A DNA stretch of 64,000 bases from positions 124,001 to 188,000 of the forward strand of contig JAHREI010000006.1 of assembly GCA_021733665.1 (NCBI GenBank). Direction: 5' to 3'. Every line of letters begins with the position of its first letter. The first letter of the stretch is position 1. Shown here one piece after another: positions 53,296 to 60,425 of the stretch. The notes under the pieces were generated by a model. It did not search any database. It was not told the DNA's origin and saw only the letters and a program-made list of their open reading frames with translations. The position numbers were made by a program, and so were the translations under genes. This stretch comes from Bacillus subtilis (GTDB lineage Bacteria; Pseudomonadota; Alphaproteobacteria; Rhizobiales; Rhizobiaceae).

Positions 53296-54171
53296 TTATG
53301 CAGCCTGAGCGGAAGCCATAACAGCCTCCTGAACCTTTTCAAAAGCACGGACCTCAATCTGGCGCACGCGCTCACGACTGATACCGAATTCAGTGGACAG
53401 GTCTTCCAATGTAACCGGCTCTTCGGCTAAACGACGGGCTTCGAAAATGCGGCGCTCACGGTCATTGAGCTGAGACATTGCATTTTCAAGCATGCTGCGG
53501 CGGCTGTTGAGCTCATCCTCGTCGATCAGCACCTGTTCCTGTGATGCACTGTCATCAACCAGCCAGTCCTGCCATTCGCCGCTTTCACCTTCCGATGCAC
53601 GGATCGGTGCGTTGAGCGAAGCATCGCCGCTCATACGACGGTTCATGGACACGACTTCTTCTTCCGATACGCGCAGGCGGGTCGCGATTTCCTTGACCTG
53701 TTCTGGGCGCAGATCGCCGTCATCCAGTGCCTGAATCTTGTTCTTGGCCTTACGCAGGTTAAAGAACAGGCGTTTCTGGTTGGCGGTGGTGCCCATTTTA
53801 ACTAGGCTCCACGACCGCAGGACATATTCCTGAATCGAGGCCTTGATCCACCACATTGCATAGGTCGCAAGACGGAAGCCACGTTCCGGTTCAAAGCGTT
53901 TGACCGCTTGCATCAGGCCGACATTGCCCTCAGAGATAACTTCCCCGATCGGAAGGCCGTAGCCGCGATAACCCATAGCAATTTTGGCCACGAGACGCAG
54001 GTGGCTGGTAACAAGTTTATGCGCTGCTTCCGGATCAGCGTGCTCGCTATAGCGTTTGGCAAGCATATATTCTTCCTGAGGCTGAAGCATCGGGAAACGG
54101 CGGATTTCATCGAGATATCGTGTCAGACCACCATCACCTGCGGTGATAGCCGGTAAAGTTGCACGGGCCAT
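53296..54171 (-). CDS. rpoH: RNA polymerase heat-shock sigma factor RpoH
   Basis: A 291-residue sigma-32: region 2 LRLVAKIAMGYRGYGLPIGEVISEGNVGLMQAVKRFEPERGFRLATYAMWWIKASIQEYVLRSWSLVKMG, with the RpoH box QKRLFFNLR after it, and region 4 LNDRERRIFEARRLAEEPVTLEDLSTEFGISRERVRQIEVRAFEKVQEAV. It directs heat-shock transcription; a promoter of its type is seen upstream of ftsH in this window. The ATG at 54171 has AGGAGGG eight bases before it; a longer frame to 54234 was not used. Rhizobiales often have more than one rpoH, so a number cannot be given. Confidence 0.95.
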   Translation of the reverse strand: MARATLPAITAGDGGLTRYLDEIRRFPMLQPQEEYMLAKRYSEHADPEAAHKLVTSHLRLVAKIAMGYRGYGLPIGEVISEGNVGLMQAVKRFEPERGFRLATYAMWWIKASIQEYVLRSWSLVKMGTTANQKRLFFNLRKAKNKIQALDDGDLRPEQVKEIATRLRVSEEEVVSMNRRMSGDASLNAPIRASEGESGEWQDWLVDDSASQEQVLIDEDELNSRRSMLENAMSQLNDRERRIFEARRLAEEPVTLEDLSTEFGISRERVRQIEVRAFEKVQEAVMASAQAA

Positions 54172-54498
54172 AAAGCACCCTCCTTTTTGTGACAGGTTCC
54201 CATTGAGGCGAACCCGCGTCTGTATGATAACCATTTCAGACAGTTCGTCGCATAAAGTGAGTATATAGGAAGAATTTAGGCGAAAACACGGTCAAAGTGA
54301 CAAAACACGAGAATTTTATCAGGACGACTACATAATTATAATAATGAATGCCTGTTTTGTTAACTTGTTGAAAAATAAATGTAATATTATATGGAAAATG
54401 ACAGGGATAAAAATAATCAGGAGAAGGGTCTGTCCTGCTCCCGATTATTACAGTAATTTAATGAAGCGCTATGCTGTCAGCAGGCTTGCAATCCAGGT
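54172..54498. other. AT-rich intergenic region between rpoH and rluD
   Basis: A 327-base gap with rpoH's upstream region and the rluD terminator hairpin at 54412-54449. No gene seen. Confidence 0.6.
54412..54449 (-). terminator. rluD terminator
   Basis: AATAATC (54412-54418) pairs with GATTATT (54443-54449), with inner GGAG/CTCC; on the minus strand followed by TTTTTATC. Confidence 0.6.
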
Positions 54499-55509
54499 TT
54501 AGTCCTTCAGACCACCATGACGGAAAGCCTCAACCAAATTCTGCATATCTTCCGGCATCTCTGCAGTAAATTCCATAAATTCACCGGTCATCGGATGCTC
54601 AAAGGCTAGCAAACGGGCATGGAGTGCCTGCCGATGAAAATTCTGCACAGTTGTTTTCAGCTCATCAGTCAGGCGGTTGGCTTTGGTTTTATAGGCACCG
54701 CCATAATCATTGTCACCGATCAGCGGATGGCCGATATGAGCCATATGCACACGGATCTGATGAGTGCGGCCTGTCTCAAGGCGGCACTCAACCAGTGACG
54801 CAAGCGCTGTCGCATCGCTGTTTTCACCAAAACGTTCTTCAAGCGTATAATGCGTGATCGCATAACGGGCATCTTCGCGGTCTTCGCGTACCACAGCCTG
54901 TTTGGTGCGATCCCGATGCGAGCGACCCAGATGGGCGTCAATCGTACCTGCCGGACGCTCCGGCATCCCCCAGACCAGAGCCAGATAGGCGCGTTCCAGA
55001 GCGCCGGTGCGGCCGTGGTCGGCAAATTGTGCACTCAGGTTCTGGTGTGCCTTGTCGTGTTTGGCAATAACCAGCACGCCGGACGTGTCTTTATCCAGAC
55101 GATGGACAATGCCAGGACGCTTAACGCCGCCGATACCGGACAGGCTGTCACCGCAATGGTGTATTAAAGCGTTAACCAAAGTTCCAGTCCAGTTGCCATT
55201 TCCCGGATGAACAACCAGTCCGGCAGGCTTGTTGACCACAATTATGTCATTATCTTCATAAAGGAGATCAAGCGGAATATCTTCCGGCTGTGGATCAGCT
55301 GGCTCGGCTTCGGGAATGTGTAGCGCAATCGTTGAACCTTCGCGCAATTTGTGCTTAGGCTCGCTCACAGTCCGGTTGTCTACCAGTACATGGCCGGCAC
55401 TTATGAGTGATTGGATGCGATTTCGTGAAAGATCAGGCGTGAGTTGAGAAGCAAGCCACTGATCCAGCCGCTTTCCTGCGGCATCTGCGTCGGCAATTAG
55501 CTCTTTCAA
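54499..55509 (-). CDS. rluD: 23S rRNA pseudouridine synthase RluD
   Basis: A 336-residue RluA/RluD-family enzyme. An N-terminal S4 domain (GKRLDQWLASQLTPDLSRNRIQSLISAGHVLVDNRTVSEPKHKLREG) precedes the catalytic domain with IVVNKPAGLVVHPGNGNWTGTLVNALIHH, GGVKRPGIVHRLDKDTSGVLVIAKHDKAHQNLS (the catalytic aspartate is in HRLDKDTSG) and ETGRTHQIRVHMAHIGHPLIGDNDYGG. It modifies uridines in helix 69 of 23S rRNA. The long open frame runs to 55632 over the start of the divergent gene; I chose the TTG at 55509 because GAAGGGAAGAG precedes it and the protein then begins at the S4 domain (LKELIADADAAGKRLDQW), with the normal family length. Confidence 0.85.
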   Translation of the reverse strand: MKELIADADAAGKRLDQWLASQLTPDLSRNRIQSLISAGHVLVDNRTVSEPKHKLREGSTIALHIPEAEPADPQPEDIPLDLLYEDNDIIVVNKPAGLVVHPGNGNWTGTLVNALIHHCGDSLSGIGGVKRPGIVHRLDKDTSGVLVIAKHDKAHQNLSAQFADHGRTGALERAYLALVWGMPERPAGTIDAHLGRSHRDRTKQAVVREDREDARYAITHYTLEERFGENSDATALASLVECRLETGRTHQIRVHMAHIGHPLIGDNDYGGAYKTKANRLTDELKTTVQNFHRQALHARLLAFEHPMTGEFMEFTAEMPEDMQNLVEAFRHGGLKD

Positions 55510-55562
55510 TCGTCTCTTCCCTTCGTTATCACGCCTCGCGATATCAGTAATCGGAGACCTTA

Positions 55563-56039
55563 ATGCAGGATCATTATTATCAAGAGCACCCGGAGCAGCA
55601 ACAATATGCTGCACAAGCTTATCAGGAGCCACCGCTCGATCCGGCTATGGAACGTGTGCGTCGTAAAATGATTCGACTGCTGATTATATCAATTGGCATT
55701 ATGGTGATAGGTCTTATCGCGGTGTTGAGCGCCGTCGTCTATAAAATCAATCAGGCTCCCGATACAGCAGAAAGTGAAACAGCTCAATCTGATATTCCGG
55801 GTCAGGCGGTGAAGAAAGACGCTCAGGCTCAGAATACAGAAAATAAGACTGCAGAGCTGCCGCCAATGGTTGAATCCCAGCTGGAACTGGCACCGGGCAC
55901 ACGTCTTCTGTCGCAGAGTCTGTCCGGCAATCTGGTATCGCTGGAAACTTTGCTACCGGATGGCGGTACTGAAATCATGATTTATGACTATCGCCAGTCC
56001 CGTTTTGTCGGACGTATGCGCCTCGGTAATCTGGAATAG
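55563..56039 (+). CDS. Small membrane protein (DUF6476-like), 158 aa
   Basis: A single-span protein: a Gln-rich N-terminal tail, RVRRKMIRLLIISIGIMVIGLIAVLSAVVYKI as membrane helix (about 33-62), a charged linker, and a C-terminal LPPMVESQLELAPGTRLLSQSLSGNLVSLETLLPDGGTEIMIYDYRQSRFVGRMRL domain that should lie in the periplasm. The helix and IMIYDYRQSRFVGR end resemble the DUF6476 type. No function is known. It is divergent from rluD by 53 bases and has its own terminator. Confidence 0.6.
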   Translation: MQDHYYQEHPEQQQYAAQAYQEPPLDPAMERVRRKMIRLLIISIGIMVIGLIAVLSAVVYKINQAPDTAESETAQSDIPGQAVKKDAQAQNTENKTAELPPMVESQLELAPGTRLLSQSLSGNLVSLETLLPDGGTEIMIYDYRQSRFVGRMRLGNLE

Positions 56040-56054
56040 CACTAAGCTCAATTT

Positions 56055-56092
56055 AAAAGCTCCGCTCCGGTGACAGCCGGTGCGGAGCTTTT
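56055..56092 (+). terminator. Terminator after the DUF6476-like gene
   Basis: Eleven-base stem AAAAGCTCCGC/GCGGAGCTTTT (56055-56065 with 56082-56092) enclosing CCGG/CCGG. Confidence 0.9.
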
Positions 56093-56249
56093 GTTTGTTT
56101 AAAGCATATTAGTGCTGGATAAACTCTGACAGAGTTGCAGTCTGGCCGGATCGGGGCTTTGCCTGTCTGCTAATCATTTATAAATTGCAGACATAAAGAT
56201 TCTTTAAGTCGGACTGCGGTTTGACCTGTGTCAGAAGTTTTGCCAAGGT

Positions 56250-56273
56250 GCATTCAATTGATATTGAAAATGC
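56250..56273. promoter_or_regulatory. AT-rich inverted repeat upstream of fur
   Basis: GCATTCAAT-TGAT-ATTG(AA)AATGC, two four- to five-base arms around a four-base centre, about 200 bases before the fur start. It could be an operator for Mur/Fur itself or for Irr, but it does not match a known box exactly. Confidence 0.3.
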
Positions 56274-56380
56274 TCTGACTTCTTAAGTGGTCGCATAATT
56301 GCGGGTGTTAAATGAGACCATTTATATGCGTAATATGTACCGGCGTGTTTCACCCACGTTTGCGACTGGTCTTTGTGTTT

Positions 56381-56422
56381 TAGAGCGCCGTGCACCCTGT
56401 CGGGTGCACAAAGGTCGCTCTA
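56381..56422. repeat. Palindromic element in the fur leader
   Basis: TAGAGCG (56381-56387) pairs with CGCTCTA (56416-56422), and inside it GTGCACCC pairs with GGGTGCAC (56390-56397 with 56402-56409). It shares its TAGAGC/GCTCTA end with the repeat at 25962. It is about 50 bases before the fur start. Confidence 0.55.
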
Positions 56423-56470
56423 ACGGCTTATATTGACAAGCACAAAACCGGTTCTATGGGGATTTTAATA

Positions 56471-56890
56471 ATGAAAAATGATTATGAAAAACAGCTTCGT
56501 GATGCGGGTGTGCGGATTACGCGTCCCAGACGCGTCATTCTCGATATCCTGTCTCAGACGGAAGGGCATCCGGATGCTCTGGAAATTTTCCGTCGTGCAG
56601 TTGAGGTTGATAGCAGTATTTCATTATCGACCGTCTACCGGACAATGAAATTGCTGGAAGAGCAGGGCGCTATTCACCGCCACGCTTTTGACGGTGGTCC
56701 GTCTCGTTTCGAGCAGGCCGGTAATCAGCATCATGATCATCTGATTGATATGGAAACCGGTGATGTGATCGAGTTTCACTCTGAAATGATTGAGAAATTA
56801 CAAGAAGAAATCGCTCGTTCGCTGGGTTATGAAATCATTCATCACCGCTTTGAGCTCTACGGCCGTAAAATTAAAAAACAACAGAATTAA
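56471..56890 (+). CDS. mur: Fur-family metalloregulator, probable Mur (manganese)
   Basis: A 139-residue Fur-family protein: the winged helix [61 protein letters not shown] and the metal domain with [57 protein letters not shown]. The HHDHLI sequence and the ending match Rhizobiales Fur/Mur, which senses manganese in Rhizobium and Brucella; it does not match Irr (no heme motif) and Zur is less likely. The ATG at 56471 has GGGGA before it; an upstream ATG at 56456 is a less likely start. Its leader holds a palindromic repeat. It is followed by a candidate stress sRNA. Confidence 0.82.
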   Translation: MKNDYEKQLRDAGVRITRPRRVILDILSQTEGHPDALEIFRRAVEVDSSISLSTVYRTMKLLEEQGAIHRHAFDGGPSRFEQAGNQHHDHLIDMETGDVIEFHSEMIEKLQEEIARSLGYEIIHHRFELYGRKIKKQQN

Positions 56891-56928
56891 TATATCAGAA
56901 TTTATTTTTAAATAATTTGATTTTGTGT

Positions 56929-56953
56929 GAAACCATTTCAAATGACGGGCGTT
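56929..56953 (+). promoter_or_regulatory. EcfG-type promoter of the sRNA candidate
   Basis: GAAAC (56929-56933), 16 bases, CGTT (56950-56953): one mismatch from the EcfG consensus GGAAC-N16/17-CGTT. Confidence 0.6.
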
Positions 56954-56958
56954 GTAGT

Positions 56959-57080
56959 GAATGTGGAAGGCTAACAATCTGCCCCCTCACAGTTCAGCCT
57001 TTCACGCACCGCGGGTATGCCCCCTAATCCCACGGTCTGCGCGCTCCAGGAATTTAGTTTTCGGAGCGCGCTATTTTTTT
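56959..57080 (+). ncRNA. Candidate EcfG-dependent small RNA with two CCCCCT loops
   Basis: Between mur and the HWE kinase gene lies a well-ordered non-coding stretch. It has three stems: AAGGCT/AGCCTT (56967-56972 with 56996-57001) that shows CCCCCT (56982-56987) in its loop; ACCG-GGG with CCC-CGGT (57008-57015 with 57029-57036) that shows a second CCCCCT (57020-57025); and a strong terminator GCGCGCTCC/GGAGCGCGC (57039-57047 with 57063-57071) with a T-run. An EcfG-type promoter lies directly upstream. Two C-rich loops facing outward, driven by the stress sigma factor, recall GsrN of Caulobacter in design, but no sequence relationship can be claimed. C-rich loops could pair with G-rich ribosome sites. 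Confidence 0.55.
57039..57080 (+). terminator. Terminator after the stress sRNA candidate
   Basis: Nine-base stem GCGCGCTCC/GGAGCGCGC (57039-57047 with 57063-57071) followed by TATTTTTTT. Confidence 0.9.
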
Positions 57081-57134
57081 GTCTGAATGGCTGAGTTTAT
57101 TGAGCGCGTCACAACAAGCGCCTTTAAAAATGCT

Positions 57135-58232
57135 TTAAAAATCGAAATTCCGGTGCGGTATACGCAGATAATATTCCACGCTGTCTGATTTAATTGAATA
57201 ATGAGCAGTGCCGCTGACTGCCTGCGGAACAATGCGCAGCAAAACAGCGCTGCCGAAGCGGGATGTATCAGGTTGTGGCTTATGCAATACAGGAATATCC
57301 GGCGGATGATCTGTACTGTCCGGCGGACAGGTTTGTTCTTTCCAGTGGATGATCAGATCCATCTCGCCTTCACCATCAGGTTCGAGTTCCGATGAGATGG
57401 TCAGCCTGCCATGCTCGCAGGCGAGTGCGCCATAGGAGGCGGAATTGACGATCAGTTCATGGAAAGCAAGTCCGACATGCAAGGCCGCACCCGGAAACAG
57501 ATAGGCATCCTGACCGGTGATGGTGAGACGCGGATCTTTCGGGTGAATATATTTCTCTAACTGGGAAAATAGCAATTCGCGAAAGTCGGCACCGTGCCAG
57601 TTTGAATCAGTGACCAGATCCTGAGAATGCGAGAGCGAGTGAAGGCGGCCGCGGAATTTTTGTAAAAACTGGTCAACAGAACCGGAAAAACGGGCTGTCT
57701 GCATGGCAATGCTTTGAATGATGGCCAGCAGATTTTTGGAGCGGTGGCTGACTTCCCGCAATAGGATTTTTAAAACCTGTTCACGGTGTTTCAGCTCGCT
57801 GATTTCAACAGCGGTCGTGACCACGCCGATGATGTTGCCTTCTTCATCCCTGTCGCCGTCGATAAAGAATTCATACCAACGCGGGTTTTTCTTATCGGGA
57901 AAAGACAGTTCCAGCCGTTGGGCGTCACCTGTTGCAAGCAACTGGTTTTTGGCGGTGATCAATTGGCTGGCAATGTCTTTCGGCATCAGCTCATTTTCGC
58001 TGATGTCGGGGCGCCATGGCAAATGCCAGAAATCGGGCAAGTTCTCTGCCCAGCTGTAAACCAGATTTGGGGTTTGGTAAAAAACAGAAACATTGCTGTT
58101 CCGGATGGCTCGCAACAGGGAGCGTAAGCGGATCTGGCCGGTGCTGCTATATCCTGACACGGGAGATGTGTGAGCCATCAGATAGACTTTCTGTACTTCA
58201 GATCTGGCTTGAATTGCTAAGTGCTGAGGCAT
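57135..58232 (-). CDS. PAS/HWE-family sensor histidine kinase
   Basis: A 365-residue soluble kinase. A PAS domain (about 45-145, with VFYQTPNLVYSWAENLPDFW and a PAC-like EGNIIGVVTTAVEISELKHREQVL) precedes the HWE kinase core: H163 in LLREVSHRSKNLLAIIQSIAMQTARF, then FHELIVNSASYGALACEHGRL (N-box) and GSAVLLRIVPQAVSGTAHY. HWE/HisKA_2 kinases with PAS domains feed PhyR in the general stress response (PhyK, LovhK, BphK), and this one is encoded within 1.2 kb of phyR. The likely partner is therefore PhyR. The start is uncertain; the ATG at 58178 (MAHTSPVSG) is an alternative. Confidence 0.82.
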   Translation of the reverse strand: MPQHLAIQARSEVQKVYLMAHTSPVSGYSSTGQIRLRSLLRAIRNSNVSVFYQTPNLVYSWAENLPDFWHLPWRPDISENELMPKDIASQLITAKNQLLATGDAQRLELSFPDKKNPRWYEFFIDGDRDEEGNIIGVVTTAVEISELKHREQVLKILLREVSHRSKNLLAIIQSIAMQTARFSGSVDQFLQKFRGRLHSLSHSQDLVTDSNWHGADFRELLFSQLEKYIHPKDPRLTITGQDAYLFPGAALHVGLAFHELIVNSASYGALACEHGRLTISSELEPDGEGEMDLIIHWKEQTCPPDSTDHPPDIPVLHKPQPDTSRFGSAVLLRIVPQAVSGTAHYSIKSDSVEYYLRIPHRNFDF

Positions 58233-58299
58233 GCCAGAAGACAGACACGGGACGCAGCGCCGGCGTCCCGATTGGCTTATTAAGTTGAATGTGTCTCAT

Positions 58300-58464
58300 T
58301 TATGCTTTCCTGATGAAACTGGCAATCAGCGACAAGAGCAGCAAGCCAAGGAAGATATAGAACAGGATTTGCGCAATACCAGCCGATGCACCGGCAATTC
58401 CGCCGAATCCGAGCGCACCGGCGATAATGGCCACGATCAGAAAGACAACTGCATAATATAACAT
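58300..58464 (-). CDS. DUF1328 (YtjA-type) small membrane protein, 54 aa
   Basis: A 54-residue protein, ATG at 58464, with two hydrophobic spans: [50 protein letters not shown]. The pattern [11 protein letters not shown] and [17 protein letters not shown] is the DUF1328/YtjA signature. GGAGG lies 7 bases before the start, so the gene is real though short. A perfect EcfG promoter (58539-58563) lies upstream, so it is probably induced in the general stress response, as often found for such small membrane proteins in Rhizobiales. Function unknown. Confidence 0.85.
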   Translation of the reverse strand: MLYYAVVFLIVAIIAGALGFGGIAGASAGIAQILFYIFLGLLLLSLIASFIRKA

Positions 58465-58538
58465 GATAACCTCCTCATTTTCAGATTGTGTTTTGTGGAA
58501 ACAAAACCGGATATATTCAGGTTATTGCATGTTATAGA

Positions 58539-58563
58539 AACGTATCGTGGCGTGTTTAGTTCC
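58539..58563 (-). promoter_or_regulatory. Perfect EcfG promoter before the DUF1328 gene
   Basis: On the minus strand GGAAC (58563-58559), 16 bases, CGTT (58542-58539). It matches the EcfG consensus exactly and lies about 75 bases upstream of the start codon. Confidence 0.8.
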
Positions 58564-58590
58564 TGTCATCGCGCATTTATGGCGATCTTT

Positions 58591-59385
58591 TTATGCGTGC
58601 GCGGGTGCACTTTCCTCAAAAAACAGTGCCTGACTGATCAGGGCTTTGACCATGTCCGGATTGAACGGTTTGGTAACAAGGAAAGTCGGTTCTGATCGCT
58701 CGCCTGTGAGCAGGCGCTCCGGAAAAGCTGTGATAAAGATCACCGGAATAGCATCGGTTTTCAGGATATCATTGACCGCATCAATACCGGAGCTACCGTC
58801 TGCAAGCTGAATATCCGCGAGAACCATGGCCGGTTTTTCTGCATTATAGAGCGTCAGAGCTTCCTGATGCGTGCGGGCAATGCCGACAACTTCATGCCCA
58901 AGTGTTTCCACCATCTGCTCAATATCCATGGCAATCAGTGGCTCATCTTCAATAATCATAATGCGGGTAGCGACATGGCGGGAAATCTGCTCGGATGCTT
59001 CCGAGAGCAGGGCAGAGAAGCCCGCTTCATCTTCCTGCAGAATTTCTGCAGCCTCTTTATCATTGAAGCCTTCAACAGAAACCAGAAGAAAAGCCTGACG
59101 CGAACGCGGTGTGAGCATTGCCAGATTTTGCGATGCACGCTTTTCCCACGGATGTTGCTGGTCATGATCCGGTATTTCAATGGTCGTACGGTCGAAAATA
59201 CTGGAATAAAGCCTGTAGAGCGCTATCTTATCAGATGAACTGTCCGGAAAGACTGAAATGTCATCAATAAGCGCTTCAAGGATTGCTGCTACATATGCAT
59301 CTCCTGCTGATTGTGAGCCGGTAACGGCACGTGAGAAACGACGGAGATAAGGCAGATGCGGTGCAATACGCGTAGACAATGACAT
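58591..59385 (-). CDS. phyR: General stress response regulator PhyR
   Basis: A 264-residue hybrid of a sigma-like domain (residues 1-140: LPYLRRFSRAVTGSQSAGDAYVAAILEALID and LAMLTPRSRQAFLLVSVEGFNDKEAAEILQ) and a receiver domain (ATRIMIIEDEPLIAMDIEQMVETLGHEVVGIA, phospho-accepting aspartate D191 in VLADIQLADGSSG, and KPFNPDMV). When phosphorylated it binds NepR and frees EcfG. The ATG at 59385 has GGAG 7 bases before it and gives the family start; the one at 59397 is less likely. A perfect EcfG promoter precedes it, closing a positive loop. It is divergent from nepR-ecfG. Confidence 0.95.
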   Translation of the reverse strand: MSLSTRIAPHLPYLRRFSRAVTGSQSAGDAYVAAILEALIDDISVFPDSSSDKIALYRLYSSIFDRTTIEIPDHDQQHPWEKRASQNLAMLTPRSRQAFLLVSVEGFNDKEAAEILQEDEAGFSALLSEASEQISRHVATRIMIIEDEPLIAMDIEQMVETLGHEVVGIARTHQEALTLYNAEKPAMVLADIQLADGSSGIDAVNDILKTDAIPVIFITAFPERLLTGERSEPTFLVTKPFNPDMVKALISQALFFEESAPAHA

Positions 59386-59435
59386 TGAATGCTCCATTTA
59401 TATCGGCAGTCGGCAGACTGCCTGTTTATGGTTCT

Positions 59436-59460
59436 AACGGCTGACTATAAAAATTGTTCC
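59436..59460 (-). promoter_or_regulatory. Perfect EcfG promoter of phyR
   Basis: On the minus strand GGAAC (59460-59456), 16 bases, CGTT (59439-59436). It is about 50 bases upstream of the phyR start. Confidence 0.85.
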
Positions 59461-59468
59461 TGCGTTTG

Positions 59469-59493
59469 GGAACTATTTATTCACCCCTGCATT
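59469..59493 (+). promoter_or_regulatory. EcfG-type promoter of nepR-ecfG
   Basis: GGAAC (59469-59473), 16 bases, CATT (59490-59493): one mismatch in the -10. Its -35 is only 8 bases from the phyR -35 on the other strand, so the two divergent promoters sit back to back. Confidence 0.65.
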
Positions 59494-59597
59494 ATGACTT
59501 GGATATGGCATCTCAATCGGCTGAATTTAGGAAACCGTAAAAGTGCTTTGATCTGAGCTCCTGTGAAAGTCAGGGCGATAACCGGAATACGACTGAG

Positions 59598-59855
59598 ATG
59601 ACCAATAAGAACAAAACGCTTCAGGGCCAAGATAACGCTATGACCTCATTTTCGCGCGAGGATTACGCGCAAAACAGCCAGCATTCGGGCAGTTCAAATA
59701 AGGGGGATGAACTGGGCGCAAATTCGGAGATCGGTACAAAACTCCGTGCGCTATATTCCAGTATTCAGGACGAGACGATCCCTGAGCGTTTTCTTGATCT
59801 TTTGGAGAAACTTGATCAGGCCGAACGTAAATCTGCTTCTCATTCAAGGAATTAA
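59598..59855 (+). CDS. nepR: Anti-sigma factor NepR
   Basis: An 85-residue protein. The conserved core IGTKLRALYSSIQDETIPERFLDLLEKLDQAE is the two-helix NepR motif that binds EcfG or phospho-PhyR; the N-terminal half is a flexible, charged tail (SREDYAQNSQHSGSSNKGDELG). It is followed by ecfG after 5 bases, so the two are co-translated. The start is uncertain: ATG at 59598 is used, but the one at 59640 (MTSFSREDY) is possible. Confidence 0.88.
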   Translation: MTNKNKTLQGQDNAMTSFSREDYAQNSQHSGSSNKGDELGANSEIGTKLRALYSSIQDETIPERFLDLLEKLDQAERKSASHSRN

Positions 59856-59860
59856 GAAGA

Positions 59861-60409
59861 ATGGCGGAGGAGAGAGACGAATTCAAGCGGCTGATGCTCG
59901 CAGCCTTGCCGGGCTTGCGAGCCTTTGCTGTGTCGCTGTCAGGTCAGCAGGATAAAGCTGATGATCTGGTGCAGGATACGATTATGAAAGCTTGGGGCAA
60001 ACGTGACAGCTTTGAGATGGGCACCAATATCAAAGCCTGGCTGTTTACGATTTTGCGTAATGAATTTTACAGCCAGATGCGTAAGCGTGGCCGTGAGATA
60101 CAGGATTCTGACGGGCTTTATACAGAGCGTCTGGCGGTGCATCCGTCCCAATATGGTTCACTGGACTTGCAGGATTTCCGCAAAGCTTTGAATGAGTTGC
60201 CGGATGATCAGCGTGAAGCCATTATTCTGATCGGCGCTTCCGGCTTTTCCTATGAGGAAGCGGCAGAAATTTGTGAATGTGCTGTCGGAACAATCAAGAG
60301 TCGTGTCAGCCGTGCGCGTGTCCGTTTGCAGGAACTGCTCGATATTAAAGGCAATTCTGATTACGGGCCGGATGAAGCGTCATCACAGGTGACAATGCGC
60401 TCTTTTTAA
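59861..60409 (+). CDS. ecfG: EcfG-family ECF sigma factor of the general stress response
   Basis: A 182-residue ECF sigma factor. Region 2 is LPGLRAFAVSLSGQQDKADDLVQDTIMKAWGKRDSFEMGTNIKAWLFTILRNEFYSQMRKRGRE (the ECF15 pattern) and region 4 is FRKALNELPDDQREAIILIGASGFSYEEAAEICECAVGTIKSRVSRARVRLQELL. It directs transcription of stress genes with GGAAC/CGTT promoters, several of which are in this window. It starts 5 bases after the nepR stop and is followed at 16 bases by a lipid kinase gene. Confidence 0.95.
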   Translation: MAEERDEFKRLMLAALPGLRAFAVSLSGQQDKADDLVQDTIMKAWGKRDSFEMGTNIKAWLFTILRNEFYSQMRKRGREIQDSDGLYTERLAVHPSQYGSLDLQDFRKALNELPDDQREAIILIGASGFSYEEAAEICECAVGTIKSRVSRARVRLQELLDIKGNSDYGPDEASSQVTMRSF

Positions 60410-60425
60410 GCGGAGTTCAGGCTAT

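Larger units (their letters stand above)
56040..56470. other. Intergenic region upstream of fur/mur
   Basis: A 431-base gap that contains the terminator of the previous gene (56055-56092), an inverted repeat GCATTCAAT/ATTGAAAATGC (56250-56273) and the palindrome 56381-56422. It holds the fur promoter. No gene seen. Confidence 0.6.

Noticed and set aside
57120-57136. TTAA-N7-TTAA CtrA-like match at the end of the HWE kinase gene
   Set aside because: It lies over the stop codon of the minus-strand kinase gene and in a low-complexity A/T stretch, not in a promoter position.
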